Shown here: positions 44,098 through 53,286 of the stretch, piece by piece
Numbering within the stretch: the first letter of the stretch is position 1
Layout of the letters: every line of letters starts with the position of its first letter
DNA from: Caldimonas mangrovi
GTDB lineage: Bacteria > Pseudomonadota > Gammaproteobacteria > Burkholderiales > Burkholderiaceae_C
Reading direction: 5' to 3'
DNA: 64,000 bases
NCBI RefSeq assembly: GCF_023721835.1
Contig: NZ_JAMKFE010000016.1
Location: forward strand, 1 to 64,000
Notes under the pieces: generated by a model
The model's database searches: none
Told to the model about the DNA's origin: nothing
What the model saw: only the letters and a program-made list of their open reading frames with translations
Made by a program: the position numbers and the translations under genes

Positions 44098-45957
44098 TCA
44101 ACGCTGGCGCTGGTAGACCGGCTGGGCGCCGGCCGCCAGCATGTCGGCCTCGCGCACGTACAGGTCGACCATCGTCACGAGCAGCCGCCCGCCGAACGGC
44201 AGCCGGTGCATCAGCTGGCGCACGAGTTCGCGGCCGAGCGCCTCGTCGACCTTCTTCAACCGCACGAACAGCACCAGGTAGGCCCGGCCCGGCATGGCCG
44301 CCACCTGCTTGCCGCCGACCCAGGCCGCGGCCACGTCCGGCGTGCGGATCAGCTCGTCGACCAGTTGCTTGCGCTCGGGCTCGCTCCAGCGCGGTGCGCA
44401 GGCATCGGTGCAAGGATGGGTGGTGCTGAAGCTTTCCCAGGCCTGCTGCTCGATCTGCTCGAAGCGTTCGCGCCGCTCGCGCCACACGCGCCGCGCCTGC
44501 GAGGTCACCTCTTCGCCGGCATGGTGCAGCCGGTCCATCAGTTCCTGCGCCATCGTGCAGGCGGCATAGCCATGGTGCACGTGCTCGGCCTGCAGCCGTT
44601 CCAGCAGGGCCAGAGCGTGTGGGTCGCCGGCATCCACGTGGTGCGCCGCCAGACGGCGCATCGCCTCGGCATGCCGGGGGTCGCGCTGCAAGGCGCGCTG
44701 GTAGAAGGCGCTGGGGTCGTCGGTCGACAGCGCCTCGAAGCACTGTGCCCACTCGACCCATTCGTCGGCCGACAGCTCCGCCGCACGCGCCTTGAGGTCC
44801 CGGATGCGGTCGCGGCAGCCGGTCAGGTGCTCGCGGTGGCGCGCCCAGTCGCGCCGCATCTCGTTCCACCATTCGCGGTCGAAGTGCTGCGCGACCCGAC
44901 GCGCCGCCGGCCCCAGCAGCGCGAGCGCCGGCTTGCGCGACCAGCCGGGCACCTCGGGTTTCGCGCCCAGCGCGGCCAGCCGGTCCTTGGGCACCGGGTG
45001 TGTGTCGTCATAGCTGGGCAGTTGCTGCATCGCCTGGCGCAGGGCCTCCTGGGCGAAAGCTTGTGGAGGCGGCTCGAGCAGCCGCTGCACCATGTCTGCG
45101 TGCGGCATCGGATCGGGCTGTTCCTGCTGTGCGGCCCGACGCCACAGCCGGCGCCAGTATTCGGCGTCGTACCAGCGGCTCTTGATCTCGATCTCGTTCC
45201 AGGCTTGGCCGACCACGTCGGCGCCGCAGATGCGTGCAGCGATGCGGTCGGCCTCGTATTCGTCCTGGCGCGCCAGTGCGAAGGTGCGCGCATTGAAGCG
45301 CGGGATGTACCAGACGAAAAAGCGCCGCAGCAGCCACGACACCGGGCTGTCGTCATCTTCGTAGGTGGTGTACATGCGCCACCAGGCCGTGCGCGTGCGG
45401 TAGACCCAGGCAGAAAACTTGCCATGCTCGCCGCGCAGGTGTCCATATTCATGCGCGATCACCGCGAGCAGGCGTTTGGGCTCGAGCGCGCACAGCATCG
45501 GCCAGCCGATGGTCAGGTAGTTGGTGTGGCCGAACAGGCCGAAGCGCGGACGCTGCATGATCGACGCGTTGAAGGACGCGTCGATCATCACCACGTCGAT
45601 GGCCGGGCCCTTGACGGCGCGGCGGATGCGCTCGAGCGCCTTGAACAACTCGGGGGCGTCGTCCGCTTGCAGGCGGTGTCCTTCGGGGGGCTCGAAGCGC
45701 GTCATCAAGGCACGCAGGCAGACCCACAGCAAGGCCAGTGCGGCGACGCCGCCCCACACCATCCAGCCGCGAAAGCCTTGCGTGCCATGGGCCAGCCAGA
45801 TGGCGATCAGCACACCGAACGCCGCCAGCGCCAGCAGGATCACCATGGCATAGCCGAGCACCGCAAACCACCAGACGCTGCGCCGGTAGGCCGTGGCATC
45901 CTGCTCGCACGCCTGCTCGCTGAGGCGTACGAGGTGCATGAAGTCGACGTGTTCCAT
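44098..45957 (-). CDS. M48 family membrane metalloprotease with TPR-like C-terminal region
   Basis: A 619-residue inner-membrane protease. Two N-terminal helices (about 30-55 and 65-85) precede the zinc motif HEYGH (169-173); the third ligand is in ARQDEYEADRIAA. After the protease domain, a helical TPR-like stretch (about 400-500, with ECFEALS/AFYQRALQRDPRHAEAMRRL-type helices) and a C-terminal alpha/beta region follow. The layout recalls HtpX/Oma1-like proteases with a repeat domain. The ATG at 45957 places the first helix properly; an upstream start at 46029 is less likely. Confidence 0.88.
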   Translation of the reverse strand: MEHVDFMHLVRLSEQACEQDATAYRRSVWWFAVLGYAMVILLALAAFGVLIAIWLAHGTQGFRGWMVWGGVAALALLWVCLRALMTRFEPPEGHRLQADDAPELFKALERIRRAVKGPAIDVVMIDASFNASIMQRPRFGLFGHTNYLTIGWPMLCALEPKRLLAVIAHEYGHLRGEHGKFSAWVYRTRTAWWRMYTTYEDDDSPVSWLLRRFFVWYIPRFNARTFALARQDEYEADRIAARICGADVVGQAWNEIEIKSRWYDAEYWRRLWRRAAQQEQPDPMPHADMVQRLLEPPPQAFAQEALRQAMQQLPSYDDTHPVPKDRLAALGAKPEVPGWSRKPALALLGPAARRVAQHFDREWWNEMRRDWARHREHLTGCRDRIRDLKARAAELSADEWVEWAQCFEALSTDDPSAFYQRALQRDPRHAEAMRRLAAHHVDAGDPHALALLERLQAEHVHHGYAACTMAQELMDRLHHAGEEVTSQARRVWRERRERFEQIEQQAWESFSTTHPCTDACAPRWSEPERKQLVDELIRTPDVAAAWVGGKQVAAMPGRAYLVLFVRLKKVDEALGRELVRQLMHRLPFGGRLLVTMVDLYVREADMLAAGAQPVYQRQR

Positions 45958-46088
45958 GGGGCGGATGTCCGGCGTGCCACGCAGGCCGCCTTTGTGTTGA
46001 TGAGCCCGCACCGCGCCCCTCGTCTCCACGCGCGGTGAACCGGCTCAGTATATCGACGGCCCCCTTCCAAGCCGCAGCAAGGCGCGCT

Positions 46089-46808
46089 TCAGCCGTGAAA
46101 TACCTGTCGCTGCAGCCCTTCCAGATCGAGGACGCGCACGCCGCCGTATTCGATGCGGATCAGCTCGCTGCGCTGCAGCGTATGCAGCGCCTCGTTGACC
46201 CGTTGGCGCGACAGCCCGACCAGCATGCCCAGTTCCTGCTGCGTGATGCGCAGCATGCTGCCGACACCCGGGTAGAGGATGGGGTGGAACAACGCGGCCA
46301 GGCTGCGTGCCACGCGCAGGTCCGGGTCGTTCAGCCGGTCGATCTCGCGCGCGGCGATGAACTGGCCGAGCCTTTCGTTCAGCTGCCGCATCACGAAGCG
46401 GTTGAACGGAATGCTGTTGTCGAGCAGGCGATGGAAGCTGTCGATCGGCAGGCCCGCCACGACGCTCTTGCGCAGGGCCTGCACGTTGTAGCGATACGGC
46501 TCGCGCTTGAGCAGGGTGCCTTCCCCGAACCACGCACCCGGCGGAATGCCGGTGAAGGTGACCATGGCTCCGGTCGACGAGTCGTTGTTCATCTTCAGCA
46601 ACCCGTCGATCACGCCGAACCAGTAGGTCGGCGGGCGGCCGATGCGGCACAGCAGTTCCCCCGGCTCGGCGTCGGCGACCTGGATCGCCCGCGAAATGCT
46701 GTCGCTGTCGCGTGCGTCGAGCACCTGCAGCCACGGCACGTCGGCCAGCTCGCGTGGTGTCGGCGCCCGTGCGCGGCGGTGCAAGGGGGTGACGGAGGCT
46801 TCGACCAT
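46089..46808 (-). CDS. Crp/Fnr family transcriptional regulator
   Basis: A 239-residue regulator. The N-terminal cyclic-nucleotide-binding-type barrel (about 35-140, PGAWFGEGTLLKREPYRYNV) is followed by a long dimer helix and a winged helix-turn-helix (about 180-230, ITQQELGMLVGLSRQRVNEAL). The FeS cysteines of Fnr are absent, so it should sense a small ligand or none. It is divergent from the acyl-CoA synthetase-liv operon across 124 bp that contain three inverted repeats, so it very likely controls that operon. Confidence 0.92.
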   Translation of the reverse strand: MVEASVTPLHRRARAPTPRELADVPWLQVLDARDSDSISRAIQVADAEPGELLCRIGRPPTYWFGVIDGLLKMNNDSSTGAMVTFTGIPPGAWFGEGTLLKREPYRYNVQALRKSVVAGLPIDSFHRLLDNSIPFNRFVMRQLNERLGQFIAAREIDRLNDPDLRVARSLAALFHPILYPGVGSMLRITQQELGMLVGLSRQRVNEALHTLQRSELIRIEYGGVRVLDLEGLQRQVFHG

Positions 46809-46842
46809 GCGCGGGTAATTCCCCTGGGGGCGGACCCTAGGA

Positions 46843-46860
46843 TTGTCGTCAGAACGACAA
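46843..46860. promoter_or_regulatory. Candidate Crp/Fnr operator
   Basis: TTGTCGT-CAGA-ACGACAA is a perfect 7-bp inverted repeat with a 4-bp spacer, the dyad layout of the Crp/Fnr superfamily. It lies between the regulator gene and the acyl-CoA synthetase start. Confidence 0.55.
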
Positions 46861-46861
46861 C

Positions 46862-46871
46862 TTGACGTCAA
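46862..46871. promoter_or_regulatory. Second palindrome in the divergent promoter region
   Basis: TTGACGTCAA is a perfect 10-bp palindrome one base after the first dyad. It could be a second operator or overlap a -35 element. Confidence 0.35.
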
Positions 46872-46901
46872 ACTTCTTCCTAGCATCACACTCCATCAAA
46901 A

Positions 46902-46917
46902 GCGCAAAGCATTGCGC
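46902..46917. promoter_or_regulatory. Leader inverted repeat before the acyl-CoA synthetase gene
   Basis: GCGCAA-AGCA-TTGCGC, a 6-bp perfect inverted repeat, ends 3 bp before the AAAGGAGA ribosome-binding site. It may act as an operator or as an mRNA hairpin next to the ribosome-binding site. Confidence 0.35.
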
Positions 46918-46932
46918 GCCAAAGGAGACAAG

Positions 46933-48879
46933 GTGCAAACGACGTTTCCGCGCCTGCTGCTCGAACATGCTGCCCGCCGGCCCGATGCGCCGGCGCTGCG
47001 CGAGAAGGAATACGGCATCTGGCAAACGTTCACCTGGGCGCAACTGGCCGGGCTGGTGCGCGAGATGGCCTGTGGGCTGGCCGATGCCGGGCTGAAACGC
47101 GGCGAGCATCTCGTCGTGGTCGGCGAGAACCGGCCGCGGCTGTATGCGGCAATGCTCGCCGCCCAGTCGCTCGGTGCTGTCCCGGTGCCGCTGTACCAGG
47201 ATGCGGCAGGGGCCGAATTCGTCTTCCCCATCAACAACGCCGAGATCGCGTTCGCGATCGTCGAGGACCAGGAGCAGGTCGACAAGCTGCTCGAGATCCG
47301 CTCGCAGTGCCCGCAGCTGCGGCAGATCTGGTACGACGATCCGCGTGGGCTGCGCAACTATCGCGACGCGGGGCTCGCCAGCCTCGACACGCTGATCGAA
47401 GCGGGCCGCCGCCATGAGCGGCGCGCCCCCGGGTTCTACCTGGCGGAAGTCGAGAAGGCGCGCCCCGAGGACGTGGCTGCGATGTTCTTCACTTCCGGCA
47501 CCACCGGCAACCCAAAGGGCGTGGTGCACACCCATTTCGCGCTGCTGAACCGGGCACAGGCCGGTGCGAGCTTCGACAAGCTGAGCGCCGACGAGGAAGT
47601 GCTGGCCTACCTGCCGCCGGCCTGGATCGGGCAGAACTGCTTCAGCTATGCGCAATGGCTGGCCTGCGGCTACGTGGTCAACTGCCCCGAGTCGGCGGCC
47701 ACCGTGACGATCGACCTGAAAGAGATCGGCCCCACCTATTACTTCGCCCCGCCTCGCATCTTCGAAGGGCTGCTGACCAGCGTCATGATCCGCATGGAAG
47801 ACGCCGGCCGCATCAAGCGCTGGCTGTTCCGCAGCTTCATGGACGTCGCGCGCCGCGTCGGGCCGGCGCGCATGGACGGCAAGCCGCTGTCGGTCGGCGA
47901 CCGCGTGCTCTACGCGCTGGGCGACCTGTGCATCTACGGCCCGCTGCGCAACACGCTGGGCATGAGCCGCATTCGCGTGGCGTACACGGCCGGCGAGGCG
48001 ATCGGCCCCGACCTGTTCACCTTCTACCGCTCCATCGGCGTCAACCTGAAGCAGCTCTACGGTTCGACCGAGACGGCGGTGTTCGTCTGCCTGCAGCCCG
48101 ACCACCAGGTCAAGGCCGACACGGTCGGTGTACCGATCGACGGTGTCGAGCTGAGGGTGGAGCCGAGCGGTGAAATCCTGATCCGTACGCCGGCCCTGCT
48201 GAAGGAGTACTACAAGAACCCGCAAGCCACCGCCGAGGTCAAGACCGACGACGGCTGGTACCGCTCGGGCGACGCGGGCTTCCTTGATGCGAACGGCCAC
48301 CTGAAGATCATCGACCGCGCCAAGGACGTCGGCCGCCTGCACGGCGGCGCCAACGACGGCGCGATGTTCGCGCCGAAATACGTCGAGAACAAGCTGAAGT
48401 TCTTCCCGCACATCAAGGAAGCGGTGGCCTTCGGCGACGGCCGCGAGAAAGTGTGTGCCTTCATCAACATCGACTTCGAGGCGGTCGGCAACTGGGCCGA
48501 GAAGCGCAACCTGCCCTATGCCGGCTACACCGACCTGGCCCAGAAACCCGAGGTGTACGAGCTGATCCGCGAGTGTGTCGAGCAGGTCAATGCCGACCTG
48601 GCAGCTGACGAGAAACTGGCCGGCAGCCAGATTGCACGCTTCCTGATCCTGCACAAGGAGCTGGACGCCGACGACGGCGAGCTGACGCGCACGCGCAAGG
48701 TCCGCCGCGGCTACATCGGCGAGAAGTACCAGGTGCTGGTCGACGCGTTGTATGCAGGCAAGGCCACGCAATACATCGAGACGCAGGTGAAGTTCGAGGA
48801 CGGCCGCACCGGCATGGTGTCGGCCGAGCTTCGCATCGCCGATGCCAAGACCTATCCCGCGATGAGGAGCGCCGCATGA
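46933..48879 (+). CDS. AMP-dependent acyl-CoA synthetase (long-chain type)
   Basis: Cytoplasmic ligase that adenylates an acid and transfers it to CoA, 648 residues. The P-loop is FFTSGTTGNPKGVVHTH (about 176-192), the A5 motif is LYGSTETAV, the A7 motif is WYRSGDAGFLD, and the C-terminal Lys is in ELTRTRKVRR. The GTG at 46933 is preferred because AAAGGAGA lies 4 bp before it; an upstream ATG at 46843 falls inside the operator region. It is the first gene of an operon with a branched-chain-type ABC importer, so it probably activates the imported acid. The substrate is unknown. Confidence 0.92.
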   Translation: MQTTFPRLLLEHAARRPDAPALREKEYGIWQTFTWAQLAGLVREMACGLADAGLKRGEHLVVVGENRPRLYAAMLAAQSLGAVPVPLYQDAAGAEFVFPINNAEIAFAIVEDQEQVDKLLEIRSQCPQLRQIWYDDPRGLRNYRDAGLASLDTLIEAGRRHERRAPGFYLAEVEKARPEDVAAMFFTSGTTGNPKGVVHTHFALLNRAQAGASFDKLSADEEVLAYLPPAWIGQNCFSYAQWLACGYVVNCPESAATVTIDLKEIGPTYYFAPPRIFEGLLTSVMIRMEDAGRIKRWLFRSFMDVARRVGPARMDGKPLSVGDRVLYALGDLCIYGPLRNTLGMSRIRVAYTAGEAIGPDLFTFYRSIGVNLKQLYGSTETAVFVCLQPDHQVKADTVGVPIDGVELRVEPSGEILIRTPALLKEYYKNPQATAEVKTDDGWYRSGDAGFLDANGHLKIIDRAKDVGRLHGGANDGAMFAPKYVENKLKFFPHIKEAVAFGDGREKVCAFINIDFEAVGNWAEKRNLPYAGYTDLAQKPEVYELIRECVEQVNADLAADEKLAGSQIARFLILHKELDADDGELTRTRKVRRGYIGEKYQVLVDALYAGKATQYIETQVKFEDGRTGMVSAELRIADAKTYPAMRSAA

Positions 48880-49742
48880 CCGCAGCAGCCACCGCCTTGC
48901 GCGCCGCGACGATGCCGAGCATCGCCGCCGAGCGTGAGCAGACGCAGGATGTCCCGGCCGCCATGCGGCGCGTCGGCGACGTCATCCTCGACGTGCAGAA
49001 CATATCGCTCGCGTTCGGCGGCGTGAAGGCACTGACCGACATCAGCTTCAACGTCCGCGAACACGAGATCCGCGCCATCATCGGCCCCAACGGCGCCGGC
49101 AAGAGTTCGATGCTCAACTGCATCAACGGCGTCTATGCGCCGCAGCAGGGCTCGATCACCTTCCGAGGCAGGACCTTCAAACACATGAACTCGCGCCAGG
49201 TGGCCGAGATGGGGGTGGCGCGCACCTTCCAGAACCTGGCGCTGTTCAAGGGCATGAGCGTGCTCGACAACATCATGACCGGGCGCAACCTGAAGATAAA
49301 GAGCAACCTCTTCCTGCAGGCGTTGCGCATCGGCCCGGCCGAACGCGAGGAAATGGCGCACCGCGCCTTCGTCGAGCGCATCATCGACTTCCTCGAGATC
49401 CAGGCCCATCGCAAGACGCCGGTCGGCCGCCTGCCCTACGGCCTGCAAAAGCGCGTCGACCTCGGCCGCGCACTGGCGATGGAGCCGCAGGTGCTGCTGC
49501 TCGACGAGCCGATGGCCGGCATGAACGTGGAAGAGAAGCAGGACATGTGCCGCTTCATTCTCGACGTCAACGACGAGTTCGGCACCACCATCGTGCTGAT
49601 CGAGCACGACATGGGCGTCGTGATGGACATCAGCGACCGCGTCGTGGTGCTCGACTACGGCAAGAAGATCGGCGATGGCACGCCCGGCGAAGTACGCAAT
49701 AACGAAGACGTGATCCGAGCCTACCTCGGCACCTCGCACTGA
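48876..49742 (+). CDS. Branched-chain-type ABC transporter ATP-binding protein (LivG-like)
   Basis: ATPase subunit of 288 residues. Walker A is GPNGAGKSS, the signature region RLPYGLQKRVDLGRALA is typical of the LivG class, Walker B is VLLLDEPMAG, and the His switch is VLIEHDMGVV. The first 35 residues are an Ala-rich extension not found in LivG; a start at 48963 (MRRVGDVILDV) is possible. It overlaps the synthetase stop by 4 bp. Confidence 0.92.
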   Translation: MTAAATALRAATMPSIAAEREQTQDVPAAMRRVGDVILDVQNISLAFGGVKALTDISFNVREHEIRAIIGPNGAGKSSMLNCINGVYAPQQGSITFRGRTFKHMNSRQVAEMGVARTFQNLALFKGMSVLDNIMTGRNLKIKSNLFLQALRIGPAEREEMAHRAFVERIIDFLEIQAHRKTPVGRLPYGLQKRVDLGRALAMEPQVLLLDEPMAGMNVEEKQDMCRFILDVNDEFGTTIVLIEHDMGVVMDISDRVVVLDYGKKIGDGTPGEVRNNEDVIRAYLGTSH

Positions 49743-49749
49743 CATGGCC

Positions 49750-49828
49750 CACCCCCTACGCGCTTCGCGCGCCCTCTTGAGGGGGCGCCACCAGCGGCCC
49801 GGCAAAGCCGGTTCCGCGGTGGCTGCTG
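49750..49828. repeat. REP-like palindromic repeat, copy 2
   Basis: A 79-bp element matching 23419-23497 in length and layout. Hairpin 1 is CGCGC-TTC-GCGCG instead of CCGGC-TTC-GCCGG. Hairpin 3 is CCGGC-AAA-GCCGG instead of CCGGC-GGA-GCCGG. It lies inside the operon between livG- and livH-like genes, so it will be present in the mRNA. Confidence 0.65.
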
Positions 49829-49880
49829 ACTTTGACGCTCGCTGCGTGCTGACGATCACGCACTGAAGGAGAAGATTCGC

Positions 49881-50810
49881 ATGGGATTCTTCCTCGAAAC
49901 TCTGTTCGGCGGCTTGATGGCGGGCATGCTGTATTCGCTGATCGCGCTCGGCTTCGTGCTGATCTTCAAGGCCAGCGGTGTGTTCAATTTCGCGCAGGGC
50001 GCAATGGTGCTGTTCGCTGCGCTCGCGATGGCGCGGCTGTCCGAATGGATCCCGCAGTGGCTCGGCTTCGAGAGCAAGCTGCTGGCCAACCTGCTGGCCT
50101 TCATCGGCGCCATGGCGCTGATGATCGTCGTCGCGTGGCTGATCGAGAAACTGGTGCTCGGCAAGCTGGTCAACCAGGAGGGCATCACGCTGCTGATGGC
50201 GACGCTGGGTGTTGCCTACTTTCTCGACGGTTTCGGCCAGACGCTGTTCGGCTCGGACATCTACAAGATCGACGTCGGCATGCCCAAGGACCCGGTGTTC
50301 CTGGCCGAGCAGACCTTCGAGGGCGGCATCCTGATCAGCCAGGAGGACCTCGTCGCTGCGCTGGTGGCCGCAGCGCTGGTCGGCGCGCTCGCGCTGTTCT
50401 TCCAGAAGACCGCCACCGGCCGCGCGCTGCGCGCGGTGGCCGACGACCACCAGGCCGCGCAGTCCATCGGCATCCCGCTCAACCGCATCTGGGTCATCGT
50501 CTGGTCGGTGGCCGGCTTCGTCGCGCTGGTGGCGGGGATCATCTGGGGTTCCAAGCTCGGCGTGCAGTTCTCGCTGTCGCAGGTGGCGCTCAAGGCCTTG
50601 CCGGTGGTGATCCTCGGCGGGCTCACCTCGGTCCCGGGCGCCATCATCGGCGGGCTGATCATCGGCGTCGGCGAGAAGCTGTCCGAGGTCTACATCGGCC
50701 CGATGCTGGGTGGCGGCATCGAGATCTGGTTCGCGTATGTACTGGCGCTGATCTTCCTGCTCGTTCGGCCGCAAGGGCTGTTCGGCGAGAAGATCATCGA
50801 CCGCGTCTGA
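49881..50810 (+). CDS. Branched-chain-type ABC transporter permease (LivH-like)
   Basis: Inner-membrane permease of 309 residues with about eight hydrophobic helices. Its N-terminus has the LivH pattern GFFLETLFGGLMAGMLYSLIALGF, followed by NFAQGAMVLF. Conserved GRALRAVADDHQAAQSIGIP precedes the ATPase-contact region, and PGAIIGGLIIGVGEKL lies near the C-terminus. A GAAGGAGAAG ribosome-binding site precedes the ATG. Confidence 0.94.
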   Translation: MGFFLETLFGGLMAGMLYSLIALGFVLIFKASGVFNFAQGAMVLFAALAMARLSEWIPQWLGFESKLLANLLAFIGAMALMIVVAWLIEKLVLGKLVNQEGITLLMATLGVAYFLDGFGQTLFGSDIYKIDVGMPKDPVFLAEQTFEGGILISQEDLVAALVAAALVGALALFFQKTATGRALRAVADDHQAAQSIGIPLNRIWVIVWSVAGFVALVAGIIWGSKLGVQFSLSQVALKALPVVILGGLTSVPGAIIGGLIIGVGEKLSEVYIGPMLGGGIEIWFAYVLALIFLLVRPQGLFGEKIIDRV

Positions 50811-50826
50811 AGGCAAGGAGAACCGG

Positions 50827-51891
50827 ATGCTCTACCGCGAAAACGGCCAGTTCAAGGTCTCCTACCGAGCCGACCAGCAGATCTTCCCGATCCTGCAGGA
50901 CCGCATCGCCATCGGGCTGCTGCTGGCGGTCGCCTTCATCGTCGTGCCGGGGCTGGCGCCGGAGTACCTGTTTCGCGCCATCCTGATTCCCTTCCTGATC
51001 CTGTCGCTCGCCGCGCTGGGCCTCAACATCCTGGTCGGCTATTGCGGCCAGATCTCGCTCGGCACCGGAGCTTTCATGGCAGTCGGCGCCTATGCGGCCT
51101 ACAACTTCCAGGTGCGCATCGAAGGCATGCCGCTGATCGCCTCGCTGTTGATGGGCGGGGTGTGTGCCACGGGGGTCGGCGTGCTGTTCGGCATTCCGTC
51201 GCTGCGCATCAAGGGCCTGTACCTCGCCGTCGCGACGCTGGCCGCTCAGTTTTTCGTCGACTGGGCCTTCCTTCGCATCCGGTGGTTCACCAACGATTCC
51301 GCCTCCGGCTCGGTCAACGTCTCGGGGCTGCAGGTCTTCGGCCAGCCGATCGACACGCCGGTGCAGAAGTACCTGTTCTGCCTCGCCTTCGTCGTCGTGT
51401 TCGCCCTGCTCGCGAAGAATCTCGTGCGCAGCACCATCGGCCGCGAGTGGATGGCGATCCGCGACATGGACGTCGCCGCCGCGGTGATCGGTATCCGCCC
51501 GGTGTACGCCAAGCTCACCGCCTTCGCGGTCAGCTCCTTCATCGTCGGCGTCGCCGGCGCGCTGTGGGGCTTCGTGCACCTCGGCTCGTGGGAGCCGGCA
51601 GCCTTCAGCATCGACCGCTCGTTCCAGCTGCTGTTCATGGTGATCATCGGCGGCCTCGGCTCCATCATGGGCAGCTTCTTCGGCGCGGCCTTCATCGTGG
51701 TGCTGCCGATCGCGCTGAACCAGGTGCCGGCCTGGCTCGGCATCCCGATGTCGACCGCAACGGCTTCGCACCTCGAATTCATGATCTTCGGTGCGCTGAT
51801 CGTGTTCTTCCTGATCGTCGAGCCGCATGGTCTGGCGCGCTTGTGGTCCACCGCCAAAGAGAAATTGCGCCTCTGGCCCTTCCCGCATTGA
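50827..51891 (+). CDS. Branched-chain-type ABC transporter permease (LivM-like)
   Basis: Second permease, 354 residues, with about nine hydrophobic helices. LivM hallmarks are GLNILVGYCGQISLGTGAFM (about 63-82) and LRIKGLYLAVATLAAQF. EWMAIRDMDVAAAVIGI forms the ATPase-contact loop. It starts 16 bp after livH with AAGGAGAA upstream. Confidence 0.94.
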   Translation: MLYRENGQFKVSYRADQQIFPILQDRIAIGLLLAVAFIVVPGLAPEYLFRAILIPFLILSLAALGLNILVGYCGQISLGTGAFMAVGAYAAYNFQVRIEGMPLIASLLMGGVCATGVGVLFGIPSLRIKGLYLAVATLAAQFFVDWAFLRIRWFTNDSASGSVNVSGLQVFGQPIDTPVQKYLFCLAFVVVFALLAKNLVRSTIGREWMAIRDMDVAAAVIGIRPVYAKLTAFAVSSFIVGVAGALWGFVHLGSWEPAAFSIDRSFQLLFMVIIGGLGSIMGSFFGAAFIVVLPIALNQVPAWLGIPMSTATASHLEFMIFGALIVFFLIVEPHGLARLWSTAKEKLRLWPFPH

Positions 51892-51949
51892 CTTTCCGAG
51901 AGACACATCAACAGCACCTGAAAGTGCATCGCCCCCAAGGAGACAAGGC

Positions 51950-53278
51950 ATGAAACTGAAGTCGCTCGCTCTCGCCGCCGCCCTGGTGGCCGCCACCGGC
52001 TCGCTGCTGGCGCCCGCCGCGCACGCGCAGGCCAAGGAACAATTCTTCCCGGTGCTGGTGTACCGCACCGGGGCCTACGCCCCGAACGGCGTGCCGTTCG
52101 CCAACGGCTACGTCGACTACCTGAAACTGGTCAACGCGCAAGGCGGCATCAACGGCGTGAAGATCACGTTCGAGGAATGCGAAACCGGCTACGCCACCGA
52201 TCGCGGCGTCGAATGCTACGAACGCCTGAAAGGCAAGGGCGCCACGGTGTTCCAGCCGTTGTCGACCGGCATCACCTTTGCGCTGACCGAAAAGGCGCCG
52301 GGCGACAAGATCCCGCTGATCACCTCCGGCTACGGCCGCTCCGAATCCGCCGACGGCGGCGTGTTCAAGTGGAACTTCCCGCTGCTGGGCACCTACTGGG
52401 TGGCCGCCGATGTGCTGGTGCAGCACGTCGGCAAGCAACTGGGCGGGCTCGACAAGCTCAAGGGCAAGAAGGTCGCGCTGGTCTATCACGACTCGCCCTA
52501 TGGCAAGGAGCCGATCCCGCTGCTGCAGGAGCGCTCCAAGATGCATGGTTTCGAGTTGCTGACGATCCCCGTCACGCACCCTGGGGTCGAGCAGAAGGCC
52601 GCCTGGCTGCAGATCCGGCAGCAGCGCCCGGACTATGTCTTCCTGTGGGGTTGGGGCGTGATGAACTCCACGGCGCTGAAGGAGGCCGTGGCCACCGGCT
52701 TCCCGCGCGACAAGATGTACGGCGTCTGGTGGGCGGCGGCCGAGCCGGACGTCAAGGACGTCGGCGACGCGGCCAAGGGCTATCACGGCCTGGCGATGCA
52801 GCACGGTGCCGAGCCGAACGCCAAGGTCGTCAAGGACGTGCTGGCGATGGTCCATGGCAAGGGCCAGGGCACCGGCCCGAAAGAAGAAGTCGGCCAGGTG
52901 CTGTACATGCGCGGCCTGATCTCCGCGATGCTCGGCGTCGAAGGCGTCAAGCGCGCGCAGGAGCGCTTCGGGAAAGGCAAGGTGATGACCGGCGAGCAGG
53001 TGCGCTGGGGCCTGGAGAACCTCGCACTCGACCAGAAGAAGCTCGACGGGCTAGGCTTCGCCGGCGTGATGCGCCCGGTCAGCACCTCGTGCAGCGACCA
53101 CATGGGCTCGGCGTGGGCGCGCATCCACACCTGGGACGGCGCCAAGTGGAACTTCACGTCCGACTGGTACCAGGCCGACGAGCAGATCCTGAAGCCGATG
53201 GTGAAGGCGGCCGCCGACAAGTACGCCGGCGAGAAGAAGCTGGAGCGACGCGCCGCGTCCGATTGCGGCGCCCTGTAG
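51950..53278 (+). CDS. ABC transporter substrate-binding protein (LivK-like)
   Basis: Periplasmic type-I binding protein, 442 residues. The signal peptide ends near APAAHA-QAK. The mature fold is of the Peripla_BP_6 class, with GAYAPNGVPFANGYVDYLKLVNAQGG divided over the first lobe and CYERLKGKGATVFQPLSTG after it. It is longer than amino-acid LivK (about 345 residues), as is common for versions serving aromatic or other acids. AAGGAGA lies 7 bp before the ATG. Three stacked hairpins follow its stop. Confidence 0.92.
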   Translation: MKLKSLALAAALVAATGSLLAPAAHAQAKEQFFPVLVYRTGAYAPNGVPFANGYVDYLKLVNAQGGINGVKITFEECETGYATDRGVECYERLKGKGATVFQPLSTGITFALTEKAPGDKIPLITSGYGRSESADGGVFKWNFPLLGTYWVAADVLVQHVGKQLGGLDKLKGKKVALVYHDSPYGKEPIPLLQERSKMHGFELLTIPVTHPGVEQKAAWLQIRQQRPDYVFLWGWGVMNSTALKEAVATGFPRDKMYGVWWAAAEPDVKDVGDAAKGYHGLAMQHGAEPNAKVVKDVLAMVHGKGQGTGPKEEVGQVLYMRGLISAMLGVEGVKRAQERFGKGKVMTGEQVRWGLENLALDQKKLDGLGFAGVMRPVSTSCSDHMGSAWARIHTWDGAKWNFTSDWYQADEQILKPMVKAAADKYAGEKKLERRAASDCGAL

Positions 53279-53286
53279 CGCCAGCC

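Noticed and set aside
46843-46932. N-terminal extension of the acyl-CoA synthetase from ATG 46843
   Set aside because: This stretch contains three inverted repeats and an ideal AAAGGAGA ribosome-binding site aimed at GTG 46933, so it is read as promoter and leader.
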